From assembly GCA_936440205.1 (NCBI GenBank), contig OW387135.1, positions 35,318,792 to 35,382,791 on the forward strand: a DNA stretch of 64,000 nucleotides, written 5' to 3'. Source of the DNA: Lepidonotus clava (lineage: Eukaryota; Annelida; Polychaeta; Phyllodocida; Polynoidae). A program made the position numbers and the translations under genes. Shown here piece after piece: positions 49,701-59,110 of the stretch (the stretch's first letter is position 1; each line of letters opens with the position of its first letter). Under the pieces are notes generated by a model, which was not told where the DNA came from, made no database searches, and was given only the letters and a program-made list of their open reading frames with translations.

Positions 49701-52700
49701 AGCCCCACCCGCACCTCCTCCGACCGGTGGGCGACGAGCGGCGTCTCCTCCGAGGTGGCCACGTCAGTGGTCACCTTCATGCCCTCACAGGCCAGCGGGT
49801 TGGCCCTGGACACGGCCCGCAGCATGGGGCACGACCACGTCTCTCTGTGGCCGAACGAGTTGGACGTTTTCACCTGGATCAGGTACTGACCGGCCTCTTT
49901 GAACTTGTAGCGGACGGTGATCTTGTCGTTGGGGGGTCGGGTCGGGGCCACTGTGGTGGTGGTCTGCATGGTGGTGGTGGTCGGCATGGCGGTGGTCGTC
50001 ATATTTGTCCCGGCGGCGTCAGTGGTGTTGCCCGATTCTCCAAACGCCGTCATTGCCTCGAAGGCGTCGTTCTGTGTTGGTACGACAACAGTGGTGACGG
50101 TGGCCGTTTCTGGATCTACCTGCCTCTTCCTCCTGGACAGCCTGACCTCAGTACTGTTGCCGGTGACCACGACTCCCATCTCTTCAGTTGTGTGGTAAGT
50201 GTAAGGGGTAGTGGTCTCAGTCGTTCCGGCCACAATGTTGTCAATGTCTGCAATCATGTCGTGCTCTGATGTGTAATCAACCGGCACGCTGAGTTTGATG
50301 ACCGTTCCGTCCCCGATACTCACTTCGTAGAGAATGGGCTGGCCCTTAGGACAGTCTATCACTATCTCGAACTCCTCGTCCAGCTGGACGACATCGGTGC
50401 TGGTGACCATGTCCACGTGGGTGATGTTTTCTCCCACCTGCAGGCTGGGGAACTGTAACACCAGGGAGCTCAGGTTGTTGCTGATGGTGACGATGGGGTA
50501 ATACATGCCGTACTTGGGATACGTGTACCGGAACACTGCCGGGGTGCCGTCGTTCCGCAACTCCCCGATCTCCCCAGAACCGCTTTCTCCATTCCCAAAG
50601 TCAAAGTCCACTCTTATCGGCATGGCTGGAAGGACGCCCGAATCCACCTCAAACATGAATTCAGCAGGGTCGCCGAGGAAGGTGACGTTCTGGACGGTGG
50701 CCTTGGCGTCGTAGATGGGCCGTTCGATGGACATGAGCTGGGTGGCCACACTGGTGCTGACATCATTGGCCACTGTCAGGGACACCGTGTACTTGCCGAG
50801 GGCCGTGTAGGTGTGGTTGCGGTGGATCATGACGGGGCCGTTGTCCGAGCTGAGCGGCACGTAGAGCAGCTCCTCCTCGCCGTCACCGTACTCGATGAGC
50901 ACGTGGACGTGGTCTCCGCCGAATATCTTGAACACGAACTGGATGGCCATGTCTTTCTCTGTGTGGACAACGTTGGCATCGATGGCCGTGGAGACAATCT
51001 CCCTCTGCAGATTGACTACTCGCTGTCGGAGGACGGCGTTTTCGCTTTTCAGCTGAAGCAAGTATTCCCCACTATGGGAGAACTCCCCGCCAGGTAGGGT
51101 GACATCTGCGCCTCCAAGGGTCGCCCTGTTCCCTCCCAACAGCAGGTGGTTTACTTGAACGTCTACAATACTGTGGTGAGTGTCTGCGCCGTAGAATGGT
51201 ACGATGACATTCATTCCGAGTGTTTTGGTTTCATAGTCCATGGTCTTGTTCACAGAAGGCGTGATGACCGATGACTGTGTGGTGCCGTCCTTGTTAGTGC
51301 AGGCCATGGACACGTCGTAGAGCCCCACCGTCTCGTAGGTGTGGGCTACTCTCTTGGTGTGCACCAGGTCCATCAGGTCGTTGTAGTTCTCCATGTTCCC
51401 GTCGCCAAGGTTTAAAATGCAGTCCATCTTCTGGGGACTGATGGCGACAGCATCCACCACGATCTCCCGGGGGTTGGGCCCCGTGCTGGCCTGTACCTTG
51501 ACCACGTTGGGCGCCACCCCCTCGTCCACCCACTCAATCTTGACCGTTTCCAGTTGAGTTTCAACAGTGCTGCGCGTCTGGGCAGTGATGTTGACCACGT
51601 AGGTGCCCTCGTGGGTGTAGAAATGACTCACGGTGGTGTCACCGGTCACTGTGGTCGTCCCGTCCCCATAGTTGAGGCGGAAGAGGACCTCTTCTGGGGT
51701 GCTGGTGGTCAGTTTGAAGACGATGGACTCGTTTGGCCTGGTGTAGCCCTTGTCTGTGGGCAGCACAACGGTGTGAGCCAAGTTGATGGGGTAGGTCTTA
51801 ACCATGAAGGAAGTGACCAGGAACACTGACCAGCAGGGCGCCTGGTCGCTGGCTGCAGTGAGGTAGGCGCCCAGGTCATCAGGGCTGTGACAGAGACATT
51901 TATTCTCAGGGCTGAGCAGGGCGAGCTGCTTCTCCTTACCGAAGCAGATGTAGCGACATTTGTCGGCAGCCGTCTCCGTGCTGTCCTCACTGACGACCAC
52001 GTCCTGCGGGACGTCTGAGGTGCTCGGTGGGGTGGAGACACACCCCTTCCTGAAGCTCTCCGCAGCTGAAGAATACATTCAGAACAGCTGATTAAATCTA
52101 CTATTCCTATGTACTACTTACGTTATAAGACAATTGTACTTTAGTTCTCATTCTAAAAACACAGCGACTGATACAGTGCATGGATATCGTTAAATGTTTG
52201 CTCTATATCTTCACTGTATCTCAGAATCCATTCGTTCAGTTAAATTAGACACAACGGTGAACACTGACAACAACTCTATTACCGGATTACTCAAGCAATC
52301 TTGAAAGAAAAGCTATTTGGAATTGCTCAAAGTTATTGTATGTCATAAGTTCAGTAAAGGACCTCTCTCTTATTCAGCGTTGTGTTGAGATTGCGAATCA
52401 AAAACAGGAAAACATGGGAAAGAGGAATATATTTTTAGATTATAAACGTTACCAAAATGCACTCTTATTGCAAATCCCGGGGCCCATTCTAACGCAAATA
52501 TTGGCCCTCGTAGGGAAATATAAATACCCATTTACCATGTTGAGCTTTCTGCTTTTACCACGTCATTACCTAGATCTCTATGTTATTTACTATGTTTATA
52601 TTGTATAACACCACAGTGTAAAGGTATCAGCATTTTGTTTCATACAAATCCCGCACATCTCCTATACATAGACTGAAAGAATTAATTGTCTCAAAGTGAC

Positions 52701-55700
52701 CAAATTAAAGGACATAGTGTCTTAGAAGTGAATGTGTATAACCCAGAGCCCATTTGAGTGAGCAATTGCTTTGATAAGTTCCCGGTTCGTTCAGAAGTTT
52801 AAATAATTCCTTTCCCTATCTAAATATAACCTTAATTACATTGGTCCATTGTAATGCAATGAAGCAGAGTTACTTAAGATCTGTGTTGTCACTCTTGGAT
52901 ACGTCCGCCTATATATGGTCGATTCTCACGAAACGTGCCCAATTGGCGGATTTCATGTTATTGAGCTATATCAGAAAGAAATGTAAATATTATTTCATTT
53001 TTTTTGGTGTATATCCATCCGTACATACAATATCTGCATTATGGACATCCCTTTTGCACATAGTCTCTCAAAATTTAAAGAAATATGTTGAAAAATATGA
53101 AAAATTGAGTAATTATGATGTGGTGTACTTTTTGTGTATTAGATCTTAGGGCTATATTTCAATTTTTTTTAGGTGTCACTTAATTATATTTTACCATAGG
53201 TTAGTATGTATTAATGTGTACATTTCTGGTTGAAAATAAATAAATATTAGGCTATGTTTTCTGATGTTATTGGGATATTTATTGACCTGTCATAATCCGT
53301 GGGGGCTGTCATAGTTCGTGGGGGCACTGTCATAGTTCGTGGGGGCATATATTTTATAGTGTTATACAAAAAGTTTGGTAGAAGATAATGCTGAATTATT
53401 ATACTGATTAAATACGGAAGGATACGTACTTTGCAATTGATCATAAAGATTTAGCCTAATCTTATTACATATTGACATATTTTAGTGTTTTAATAGACTG
53501 TCATAGTTCGTGGGGGCTGTCATAGTCCGTGGGGGCATTGTCATAGTCCGTGGGGGCATATATTTCATAGTCCTATACAAAAAATTTGGTAGTAGATAAT
53601 GTTGAATTATTATACTGATTAAATATGGAAGGCTACATATTTTGCTTTTGATCATAAAGATTTAGCCTAATCTTATTACATATTGACATCTCTTAGTGTT
53701 TAATAGTCTGTCATAGTCCGTGGGGGCTGTCATAGTCCGTGGGGGCATTGTCATAGTCCGTGGGGGCATATATTTCATAGTCCTATACAAAAAATTTGGT
53801 AGTAGATAATGTTGAATATTATACTGATTAAATATGGAAGGCTACATATTTTGCTTTTGATCATAAAGATTTAGACTAATCTTATTACATATTGACATCT
53901 CTTAGTGTTTAATAGTCTGTCATAGTCCGTGGGGGCTGTCATAGTCCGTGGGGGCATTGTCATAGTCCGTGGGGGCATATATTTCATAGTCCTATACAAA
54001 AAATTTGGTAGTAGATGTTGAATTATTATACTGATTAAATATGGAATACATATTTTGCTTTTGATCATAAAGATTTAGCCTAATCTTATTACATATTGAC
54101 ATCTCTTAGTGTTTAATAGTCTGTCATAGTCCGTGGGGGCTGTCATAGTCCGTGGGGGCATTGTCATAGTCCGTGGGGGCATTGTCATAGTCCGTGGGGG
54201 CATTGTCATAGTCCGTGGGGGCATTGTCATAGTCCGTGGGGGCGTTGTCATCGTCCGTGGGGGCTTGTCATCGTCCGTGGGGGCGTTGTCATCGTCCGTG
54301 GGGGTCCTGATATTTATATGTGCATAAATTAAAAAATAATTAATATTAACGTTCCCACTTACATATGGTCGATTCTCACGAAACGTGCCCAATTGGCGGA
54401 TTTCATGTTATTGAGCTATATCAGAAAGAAATGTAAATATTATTTCATTTTTTTTGGTGTATATCCATCCGTACATACAATATCTGCATTATGGACATCC
54501 CTTTTGCACATAGTCTCTCAAAATTTAAAGAAATATGTTGAAAAATATGAAAAATTGAGTAATTATGATGTGGTGTACTTTTTGTGTATTAGATCTTAGG
54601 GCTATATTTCAATTTTTTTTAGGTGTCACTTAATTATATTTTACCATAGGTTAGTATGTATTAATGTGTACATTTCTGGTTGAAAATAAATAAATATTAG
54701 GCTATGTTTTCTGATGTTATTGGGATATTTATTGACCTGTCATAATCCGTGGGGGCTGTCATAGTTCGTGGGGGCACTGTCATAGTTCGTGGGGGCATAT
54801 ATTTTATAGTGTTATACAAAAAGTTTGGTAGAAGATAATGCTGAATTATTATACTGATTAAATACGGAAGGATACGTACTTTGCAATTGATCATAAAGAT
54901 TTAGCCTAATCTTATTACATATTGACATATTTTAGTGTTTTAATAGACTGTCATAGTTCGTGGGGGCTGTCATAGTCCGTGGGGGCATTGTCATAGTCCG
55001 TGGGGGCATATATTTCATAGTCCTATACAAAAAATTTGGTAGTAGATAATGTTGAATTATTATACTGATTAAATATGGAAGGCTACATATTTTGCTTTTG
55101 ATCATAAAGATTTAGCCTAATCTTATTACATATTGACATCTCTTAGTGTTTAATAGTCTGTCATAGTCCGTGGGGGCTGTCATAGTCCGTGGGGGCATTG
55201 TCATAGTCCGTGGGGGCATATATTTCATAGTCCTATACAAAAAATTTGGTAGTAGATAATGTTGAATATTATACTGATTAAATATGGAAGGCTACATATT
55301 TTGCTTTTGATCATAAAGATTTAGACTAATCTTATTACATATTGACATCTCTTAGTGTTTAATAGTCTGTCATAGTCCGTGGGGGCTGTCATAGTCCGTG
55401 GGGGCATTGTCATAGTCCGTGGGGGCATATATTTCATAGTCCTATACAAAAAATTTGGTAGTAGATGTTGAATTATTATACTGATTAAATATGGAATACA
55501 TATTTTGCTTTTGATCATAAAGATTTAGCCTAATCTTATTACATATTGACATCTCTTAGTGTTTAATAGTCTGTCATAGTCCGTGGGGGCTGTCATAGTC
55601 CGTGGGGGCATTGTCATAGTCCGTGGGGGCATTGTCATAGTCCGTGGGGGCATTGTCATAGTCCGTGGGGGCATTGTCATAGTCCGTGGGGGCGTTGTCA

Positions 55701-58700
55701 TCGTCCGTGGGGGCTTGTCATCGTCCGTGGGGGCGTTGTCATCGTCCGTGGGGGTCCTGATATTTATATGTGCATAAATTAAAAAATAATTAATATTAAC
55801 GTTCCCACTTACATATATAGATACTCCAATACACTAAGAATATATTGACCAAAAATTATTTCATTCTGAAAAAAATAATTTTTTTCCCCCTATTTTGTCG
55901 TGAATTGGGCACGTTTCGTGAGAATGGACCATATACATTATGCAAGACCAGAGTGCCACATAGCACCTTGGGGACTGGCCGATGTTCCAGAACAGTCTAT
56001 CTGGCGAAGTGCCTTTTCTTTGGCAGGGGTGGTGCCACCTGTGAGTAGTATATGAGCAGGACCTGCGTTTGGCCTCTTGAGCTGCCCGGGAACTAACAAA
56101 TGAGCACATTAAGAACGGTCGCACAGTTTTAAAAAGAGGTCCTATGTCTTTCTTTACCTCAAAAAAAATGCAGATAAGGCTAGGGCGTAATTTGTTGATT
56201 TAAATTATTTGCCGTGATTTCATAAGGAACACTTCATACTGACTTACTTTAATTCAGAATATTTGATCAAGCTATGCAATGAATGGATAAATATTTTCAA
56301 TCAAATGTTTAATTTACAATTACATTTGTCCAATCCCTATCGCATTTGGCCAGTGCATTAGGAACAAAAACAGCAACTACTGTAGCGTGTGCCAAACTAC
56401 GCATTATAACCACAGGAGCTAGAGTCTTTTTGCTTGTACGGTCGGACGAACTCTCAAGGAAGGTCCAGACCCAGTGTTTACTTCCGTCACCAAGGTAACC
56501 ATTCCCAAGGGGCCCTGTAACGCTCGGATGAATATTTCAATATGGCAGCTCTGACGCCAGCCTCGCGTGAAGGGATCGCACCCAGGTCCCAGAGCGACCA
56601 GTTTCCGGGTAGGGGCTCCACTGTATGTCCGGGGAGTCTGGTACGCACGATAGGGGTATAGCATGTAGTGGAATGATGCATCATTTACACCAACGGATTT
56701 TGTAAACAATTTTTCCTATACTGTATTCGTTTGAAAACATGTTTTGAAATTGAAATGTGTATATCATTAGAAAACTGTTGAAATGTATGCACGGTCTCTA
56801 CGGATCTCTGTATCTTATGTGTGCGGAAAAGAAATACTTAGATGAATCTGTGTCATAAAGGTATTAGATAAAGGCCTACATTGCCAAGAACCTGAGGTCT
56901 TCAAGAACAGTAGCGCGTTGCAGGGGCGGATCCAGAAACTTTGGAAAGGGAGGCGCATATATTGAAAAGGGCCACGGGGCCCCCTGCAGGGGCGCTAGTT
57001 TTACATTAAAAGAAATCGAAATTCCCTGTCCGTGTCTTGATCAGATGATCAAACTTGCAATATATGTGGGGCGGTGAAAAGACGGCTATGATATTCTCTA
57101 CGTGCTTGAAGTTGGACTATGCTTAAATTACGTTTTTAACATAGGCCTACATGTAATAAGATTATGGCATAATAGGATTTATACAAAATATTAGTATACG
57201 TCAACTATAAGTAATGTACATTGTAAAATCGGAATACAATATTAATTGACCTACCCAATGAAAATAGAATCTGTGGGGCAGTTTGGCAGAACTGTACACA
57301 AACATTTAGTATTAGACATCTAGGCCTATATCACTCTGTTTCACAACTTTACTTAATCGCCCTAAATATTAGCCGTATAGGGCATATGGCGCAACCCTCT
57401 TAGAGCAGCTTTTCCCTGTGTTGAGTCGATCATACAGAAATTTGTAATGATTCAAGGAAACAGTCTTAAATTGTTAAATGAATGCTTTTGGCCACTATCT
57501 CATGATATTGTAACACTCCTACTGTAAGCTAAGTGTCCCCGTATAATGCATGAATGCGCCTCTAGAACTATTAGACCAATTCTACACAGCTAGTGAACGA
57601 GTTTCCCCTCACACAAGTAGGCCTAACGGTTGGTTTTCAAAGGCAACTTCCTTCCTTTTACAGGGAATATATACAAGGAATAAATACAATGAAAAAATCT
57701 GTCAGTGTACTTACGGACGACCCCGCTGATGTCCTTCTGCCAGTAAAAGGTGTCCCAGTGTTTGAGGCCATGGAGGGCTAACTGTCTGGAGGTGCCCGGG
57801 GCCATCAAATTGTCCTCGGCCCCTCCCACCACAATGTTCCTGAGGGGGTCAAAGGCCGGGGCGGTGAAGACCCGCGCCCGGCCCGTCACGTCGGCCCCGA
57901 CGGGGAAGCCGTCCACGTACACGTCCAGGCCCTCGTTCCACGTCAGGAGGACGGTGACGTCTTGGCCCGTCTCGGCGTTCAGGTCGAAGGGCACCGTCCA
58001 CATCTTGGTGCCCTTGGTCACGCCCACCTCGTACTCCAGGCCGTAGTTGCGGCGGACGTAGTAGCCCGTGGAGGTCCTGGACTGACCGCCGGTACTGACC
58101 AGGTACTCGGCCGGCACGTCATAGCGGGGGGCGGCCGGACTGAAGGTAAACGACACGCTGAAGCCGTCCGGACACAGGTTGGCGTTGCCCACACACTCGT
58201 AGGGCCGTTCTCCGAGCAGGAGGGGCGCCGTGTGCACTTTGGTGGTGTCATCCAGAAGGACGATGGGCTCCACTGTGGTCGACTCAGCATTGACTGGAAA
58301 ATGAGGAAATATTGGGAATATAGGCCTACTTATAAAGTCACAGTCTTTACAATTACATGTATATGAAGCTTAAGGCTATTCAAATGAAAATTTTGGCTTT
58401 GATGTCTTTCTCAGGTATCATCATGATAATATCCTTTCTGTTGTTCATTTAGCTCCTTTCTTATCTAATAGGCAAATCAGGAAGCAGCATGGATTAATTT
58501 GATTGAAAGTGTATAGATCTATACTTGAATATGAATTCTCATAGACAATGATTTTACTCTATACCAAAAAGATATAATCATTTGTGTGTATTTCTTTAAA
58601 AAATCTATAATATAAAAATGAAAAAAAGAAAGATTTCAATGAACTAGTTGAGGTAGGCATTAACTCACCTATAACCAAAGGTAGGAGGAGCCAGAGACTC

Positions 58701-58735
58701 CAGAGCGGAATGCCAGGTAAACGGCTGGCTGCCAT
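27915..58735 (-). CDS. Polycystin-1-like protein (PKD1 family), complete, 30 coding exons
   Basis: Thirty exons join with GT-AG sites and consistent phases into 9,030 nt (3,009 residues), from ATG 58735-58733 to TAG 27917-27915. Domain order: signal peptide (1-22), LamG-like (about 30-210), WSC-like Cys-rich (224-294), PKD domain array (about 315-945), REJ (from about 960), Thr-rich linker (about 1455-1577), GAIN with GPS (to 1962), TM1, PLAT (2022-2128), then ten further membrane segments with the extracellular TOP (polycystin) domain and pore. This order is diagnostic of PKD1-type receptor-channels, which sit in plasma or ciliary membranes and partner PKD2-type subunits. An alternative upstream in-frame ATG (58789) has poorer context and would bury the signal peptide. 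Which vertebrate paralogue is closest (PKD1, PKD1L1, PKD1L2/3) cannot be decided by eye. Confidence 0.93.
29481..32800 (-). CDS. Polycystin-like exons 24-28: TM5-TM6 and extracellular TOP (polycystin) domain
   Basis: Exons 32800-32662, 32247-32000, 31680-31506, 30467-30189 and 29692-29481; residues 2400-2750. TM5 ([12 protein letters not shown]) is followed by an acidic loop ([16 protein letters not shown]). TM6 ([13 protein letters not shown]) leads into the TOP domain: [36 protein letters not shown], then [29 protein letters not shown]. The paired cysteines and the tyrosine/tryptophan motifs match the lid domain that caps polycystin channels. Confidence 0.9.
33007..35931 (-). CDS. Polycystin-like exons 19-23: TM2-TM4 and cytoplasmic loops
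   Basis: Exons 35931-35815, 35241-35094, 34365-34186, 33796-33571 and 33146-33007; residues 2129-2399. It begins with [16 protein letters not shown] and continues with the family motif [20 protein letters not shown] leading into TM2. Exon 21 carries TM3 with a [10 protein letters not shown] segment; exon 22 is a basic loop ([11 protein letters not shown]) before TM4; exon 23 contains [20 protein letters not shown], a signature of polycystin-1 proteins. Confidence 0.9.
34638..34765. repeat. (AT)n/GTATATAT microsatellite in polycystin intron 20
   Basis: About 130 bases of alternating TA interrupted by G at roughly 12-18-base steps. Prone to length change and cruciform formation. Confidence 0.9.
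36383..37161 (-). CDS. Polycystin-like exons 17-18: PLAT domain
   Basis: Exons 37161-36991 and 36543-36383; residues 2019-2128. [37 protein letters not shown] and [20 protein letters not shown] are classical PLAT/LH2 motifs. This domain lies in the first cytoplasmic loop and binds lipid or partners. Exon 18 ends in phase 2 (GAA AA/gtgagc). Confidence 0.92.
37205..37515. mobile_element. Hairpin MITE pair in polycystin intron 16
   Basis: A near-perfect fold-back spans about 37205-37355: GCAATAATTATTTC and GTGCATTGATGCGTC on the left mirror GACGCATCAATGCAC and GAAATAATTATTGC on the right, with short outer arms (AACTGACC / GGTTAGTT). A second hairpin at about 37450-37515 pairs CGTTATTGC with GCAATAACG around CCTAGG and GCACAGTGTGC. 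Both use the TTATTGC word, so they may be halves of one element. Confidence 0.7.
38145..38372 (-). CDS. Polycystin-like exon 16: GPS cleavage site and TM1
   Basis: Residues 1943-2018. [13 protein letters not shown] is a complete GPS: the paired cysteines, and the H-L-T tripeptide at which GAIN domains self-cleave (between L1959 and T1960). The freed tethered sequence TSFGGDF and then TM1 (about 1988-2009, [20 protein letters not shown]) with an Arg/Lys stop-transfer follow. All residues needed for autoproteolysis by family knowledge are present. Confidence 0.92.
38405..38482 (+). mobile_element. 3' fragment of the same SINE in polycystin intron 15
   Basis: ATTGTGCAGTCTTGAAAGAACCC, given here only by its core TTGTGCAGTCT and TTAAACTA.CCC.ACAAACAAACAAA, matches the last ~80 bases of SINE copy 1. 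It is antisense to the polycystin gene and only about 30 bases from the acceptor of exon 16. Confidence 0.65.
38723..41528 (-). CDS. Polycystin-like exons 9-15: Cys-rich segment and GAIN domain
   Basis: Exons 41528-41257, 40966-40822, 40544-40477, 40216-40075, 39933-39764, 39284-39116 and 38850-38723; residues 1578-1942. Exon 9 has a Cys-rich, acidic piece ([19 protein letters not shown]) and a Lys/Arg helix. The rest is typical GAIN sequence, with strands such as [39 protein letters not shown] and YTYFPDQSV. It ends with the first half of the GPS ([19 protein letters not shown]). Confidence 0.87.
43913..45093. mobile_element. 1.18-kb TIR element inserted in the intron 8 minisatellite
   Basis: The minisatellite is interrupted by non-repetitive sequence whose ends are inverted: GG(T)CATTCTCCAGAAAATTCC with CTCAATTG at the left, mirrored by CAATTGAGGAGATTTCCGGA and GAATGGCC at the right. 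The flanks CAAAAG on both sides fit a 6-bp target duplication, though this word is also common in the array. No transposase. A 20-bp motif is repeated inside in both orientations. Confidence 0.75.
44102..44686. repeat. Interspersed 20-bp motif AGCTTGGTTCTGTACGTTAC, about seven copies
   Basis: Forward copies at about 44275, 44466, 44488 and 44667; inverted copies at about 44102, 44128 (partial) and 44302. The 44275 and 44302 copies form a palindrome; 44466 and 44488 are in tandem. All lie within the transposon at 43913-45093, not in the surrounding array. Confidence 0.75.
45501..46118. other. Remaining 5' part of polycystin intron 8
   Basis: After the minisatellite there is a C-rich, low-complexity stretch (45540-45700) with three TCTGCTACAGGACGC-like units at about 45675-45715. 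Nothing else is recognised. Confidence 0.4.
46119..48463 (-). CDS. Polycystin-like exons 4-8: rest of REJ region and Thr-rich mucin-like linker
   Basis: Exons 48463-48290, 48041-47910, 47650-47557, 47319-47053 and 46292-46119; residues 1298-1577. Exons 4-6 encode helical, charged REJ-type sequence ([40 protein letters not shown]). Exons 7-8 encode long Thr/Ser/Pro stretches ([35 protein letters not shown]), expected to be heavily O-glycosylated and extended. This linker places the GAIN domain away from the REJ region. All phases match. Confidence 0.85.
46838..46980 (-). pseudogene. Decayed copies of Thr-rich exon 7 in polycystin intron 7
   Basis: On the minus strand 46980-46920 reads [15 protein letters not shown], nearly the end of exon 7 ([15 protein letters not shown]), but the donor that follows exon 7 is not preserved. 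A weaker second similarity (CCTCC.GTGC.AGC.CCAGCACC) lies at about 46838-46870. They look like leftovers of tandem exon duplication in a mucin-like region. Confidence 0.5.
48821..52065 (-). CDS. Polycystin-like exon 3 (3,245 nt): WSC-like module, PKD array, start of REJ
   Basis: Residues 216-1297. A Cys-rich WSC-like module ([20 protein letters not shown]) is followed by Ig-like PKD domains marked by YGDG/LGDG/FGNG loops near 349, 435, 609 and 705 and by terminal strands such as [18 protein letters not shown] less regular domain lies at 490-570. The last PKD domain (SIGDG near 799, [20 protein letters not shown] near 935) is split by a Ser/Thr-rich insertion that holds a furin-type RRKR (about 860-863). 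The REJ part follows (from about 960) with a long Glu/Ala-rich helix and [19 protein letters not shown] cysteines. One large exon holding the PKD array parallels the very large exon 15 of human PKD1. Confidence 0.9.
52914..54363. repeat. 1,450-bp tandem duplication, unit 1
   Basis: From the left terminus of the TIR element to GTTCCCACTTACA. Every anchor word I compared recurs exactly 1,450 bases downstream with no difference seen, including the degenerate satellite variants. Confidence 0.85.
54364..55813. repeat. 1,450-bp tandem duplication, unit 2
   Basis: Apparently identical to 52914-54363, including a run of G-rich 21-bp units (GTCATAGTCCGTGGGGGCAT). Either a very recent duplication or an assembly artefact. 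Confidence 0.85.
55934..57714. other. Remainder of polycystin intron 2, near exon 2
   Basis: Apart from the hAT-like fragment, two GC-richer stretches (55940-56110, 56410-56690) stand out, the second with GGTGCGATCCC on the minus strand, like a Pol III B box. I could not define a family or gene. Confidence 0.3.
56921..57000. mobile_element. Fragment of a hAT-like element
   Basis: CAGGGGCGGATCCAG at 56921 is a terminal sequence widely seen in hAT transposons of animals; GGGGCCCCCTGCAGGGGCGC follows. No matching inverted end was found nearby, so this is a terminal fragment. Confidence 0.45.
57715..58293 (-). CDS. Polycystin-like exon 2: LamG/concanavalin-like domain
   Basis: 579 nt between an acceptor (TTTTCCAG) and donor GTAAGT; residues 23-215. 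It shows the jelly-roll signature of LamG_3/pentraxin-like domains: [19 protein letters not shown], a VTVLLTWN strand, VYVDGFPVG and [10 protein letters not shown]. Such a domain at the N-terminus probably binds a glycan or matrix ligand. It differs from human PKD1 (LRRs) and PKD1L2 (galactose-binding lectin). It is separated from exon 3 by the 5.6-kb, repeat-filled intron 2. Confidence 0.85.
58669..58735 (-). CDS. Polycystin-like exon 1: signal peptide
   Basis: Encodes [12 protein letters not shown] then [10 protein letters not shown], a typical basic-then-hydrophobic signal peptide, and ends one base into a codon at donor GTGAGT. The ATG is in good context (GACATGG). Residues 1-22. Confidence 0.85.
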
Positions 58736-58739
58736 GTCT

Positions 58740-59110
58740 TTTGGTGCCCGCCCGCCGTTCACATGGCCCGCCCGACGCCGATGATACATGTATGGGGTCT
58801 CCAGGTCGCGTTTGCTTCTATATGAAACAAAACACAGGAAAATTCTTCAGGAACGACCTGAAATTCCGGCCTCCGTCTCCTGTCTGTTCCAGCGCCTTCC
58901 AACTCCTAATGAGCAGGTACCTGAGGAGGGGGGTGGGTGAAGGGGGTTTAGGCCTACTGGGGGTGGGGTAGGGTTGGCGGGTAACCAGGGACTGGCCCTT
59001 TCGCAACTCATCAGCAACCGGCTACTGAACATGCGTCAGAGGACCCCTGGGACGTCGCGAACCGAGGCGATCACGCTCGGACTCCGAGGGGCGCTGAATT
59101 ATGGATGGAT
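58740..59110 (-). promoter_or_regulatory. GC-rich 5' flank / probable promoter and 5' UTR of the polycystin gene
   Basis: A GC-rich island in AT-rich surroundings lies directly upstream of the start codon, with several CpGs (GACGTCGCGAACCGAGGCGA near 59052) and no clear TATA box. The transcription start is not visible. Confidence 0.4.

Larger units (their letters stand above)
52914..55933. mobile_element. TIR element with satellite core, copy 2, in polycystin intron 2
   Basis: Left end TATGGTCGATTCTCACGAAA and right end with CACGTTTCGTGAGAATGGAC are inverted repeats sharing the core CACGAAACGTGCCCAATT with copy 1 (11843-14028), in opposite orientation relative to it. TA flanks both sides. 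Unique arms and the satellite monomers match copy 1. It is lengthened by an internal tandem duplication of 1,450 bp, so an extra left-type terminus lies in the middle (54364). Confidence 0.75.

Noticed and set aside
49619-50269. 216-codon plus-strand frame in the exon 3 region
   Set aside because: Antisense shadow of the large PKD/REJ exon; repetitive Gly/Arg composition.
56550-56620. tRNA or SINE on the minus strand (GGTGCGATCCC B-box-like word)
   Set aside because: No convincing A box or cloverleaf, and no second copy in the window.
58736-58789. Upstream in-frame ATG (58789) as polycystin start
   Set aside because: Poorer start context and it would place 18 polar, Arg-rich residues before an otherwise ideal signal peptide; kept only as an alternative.
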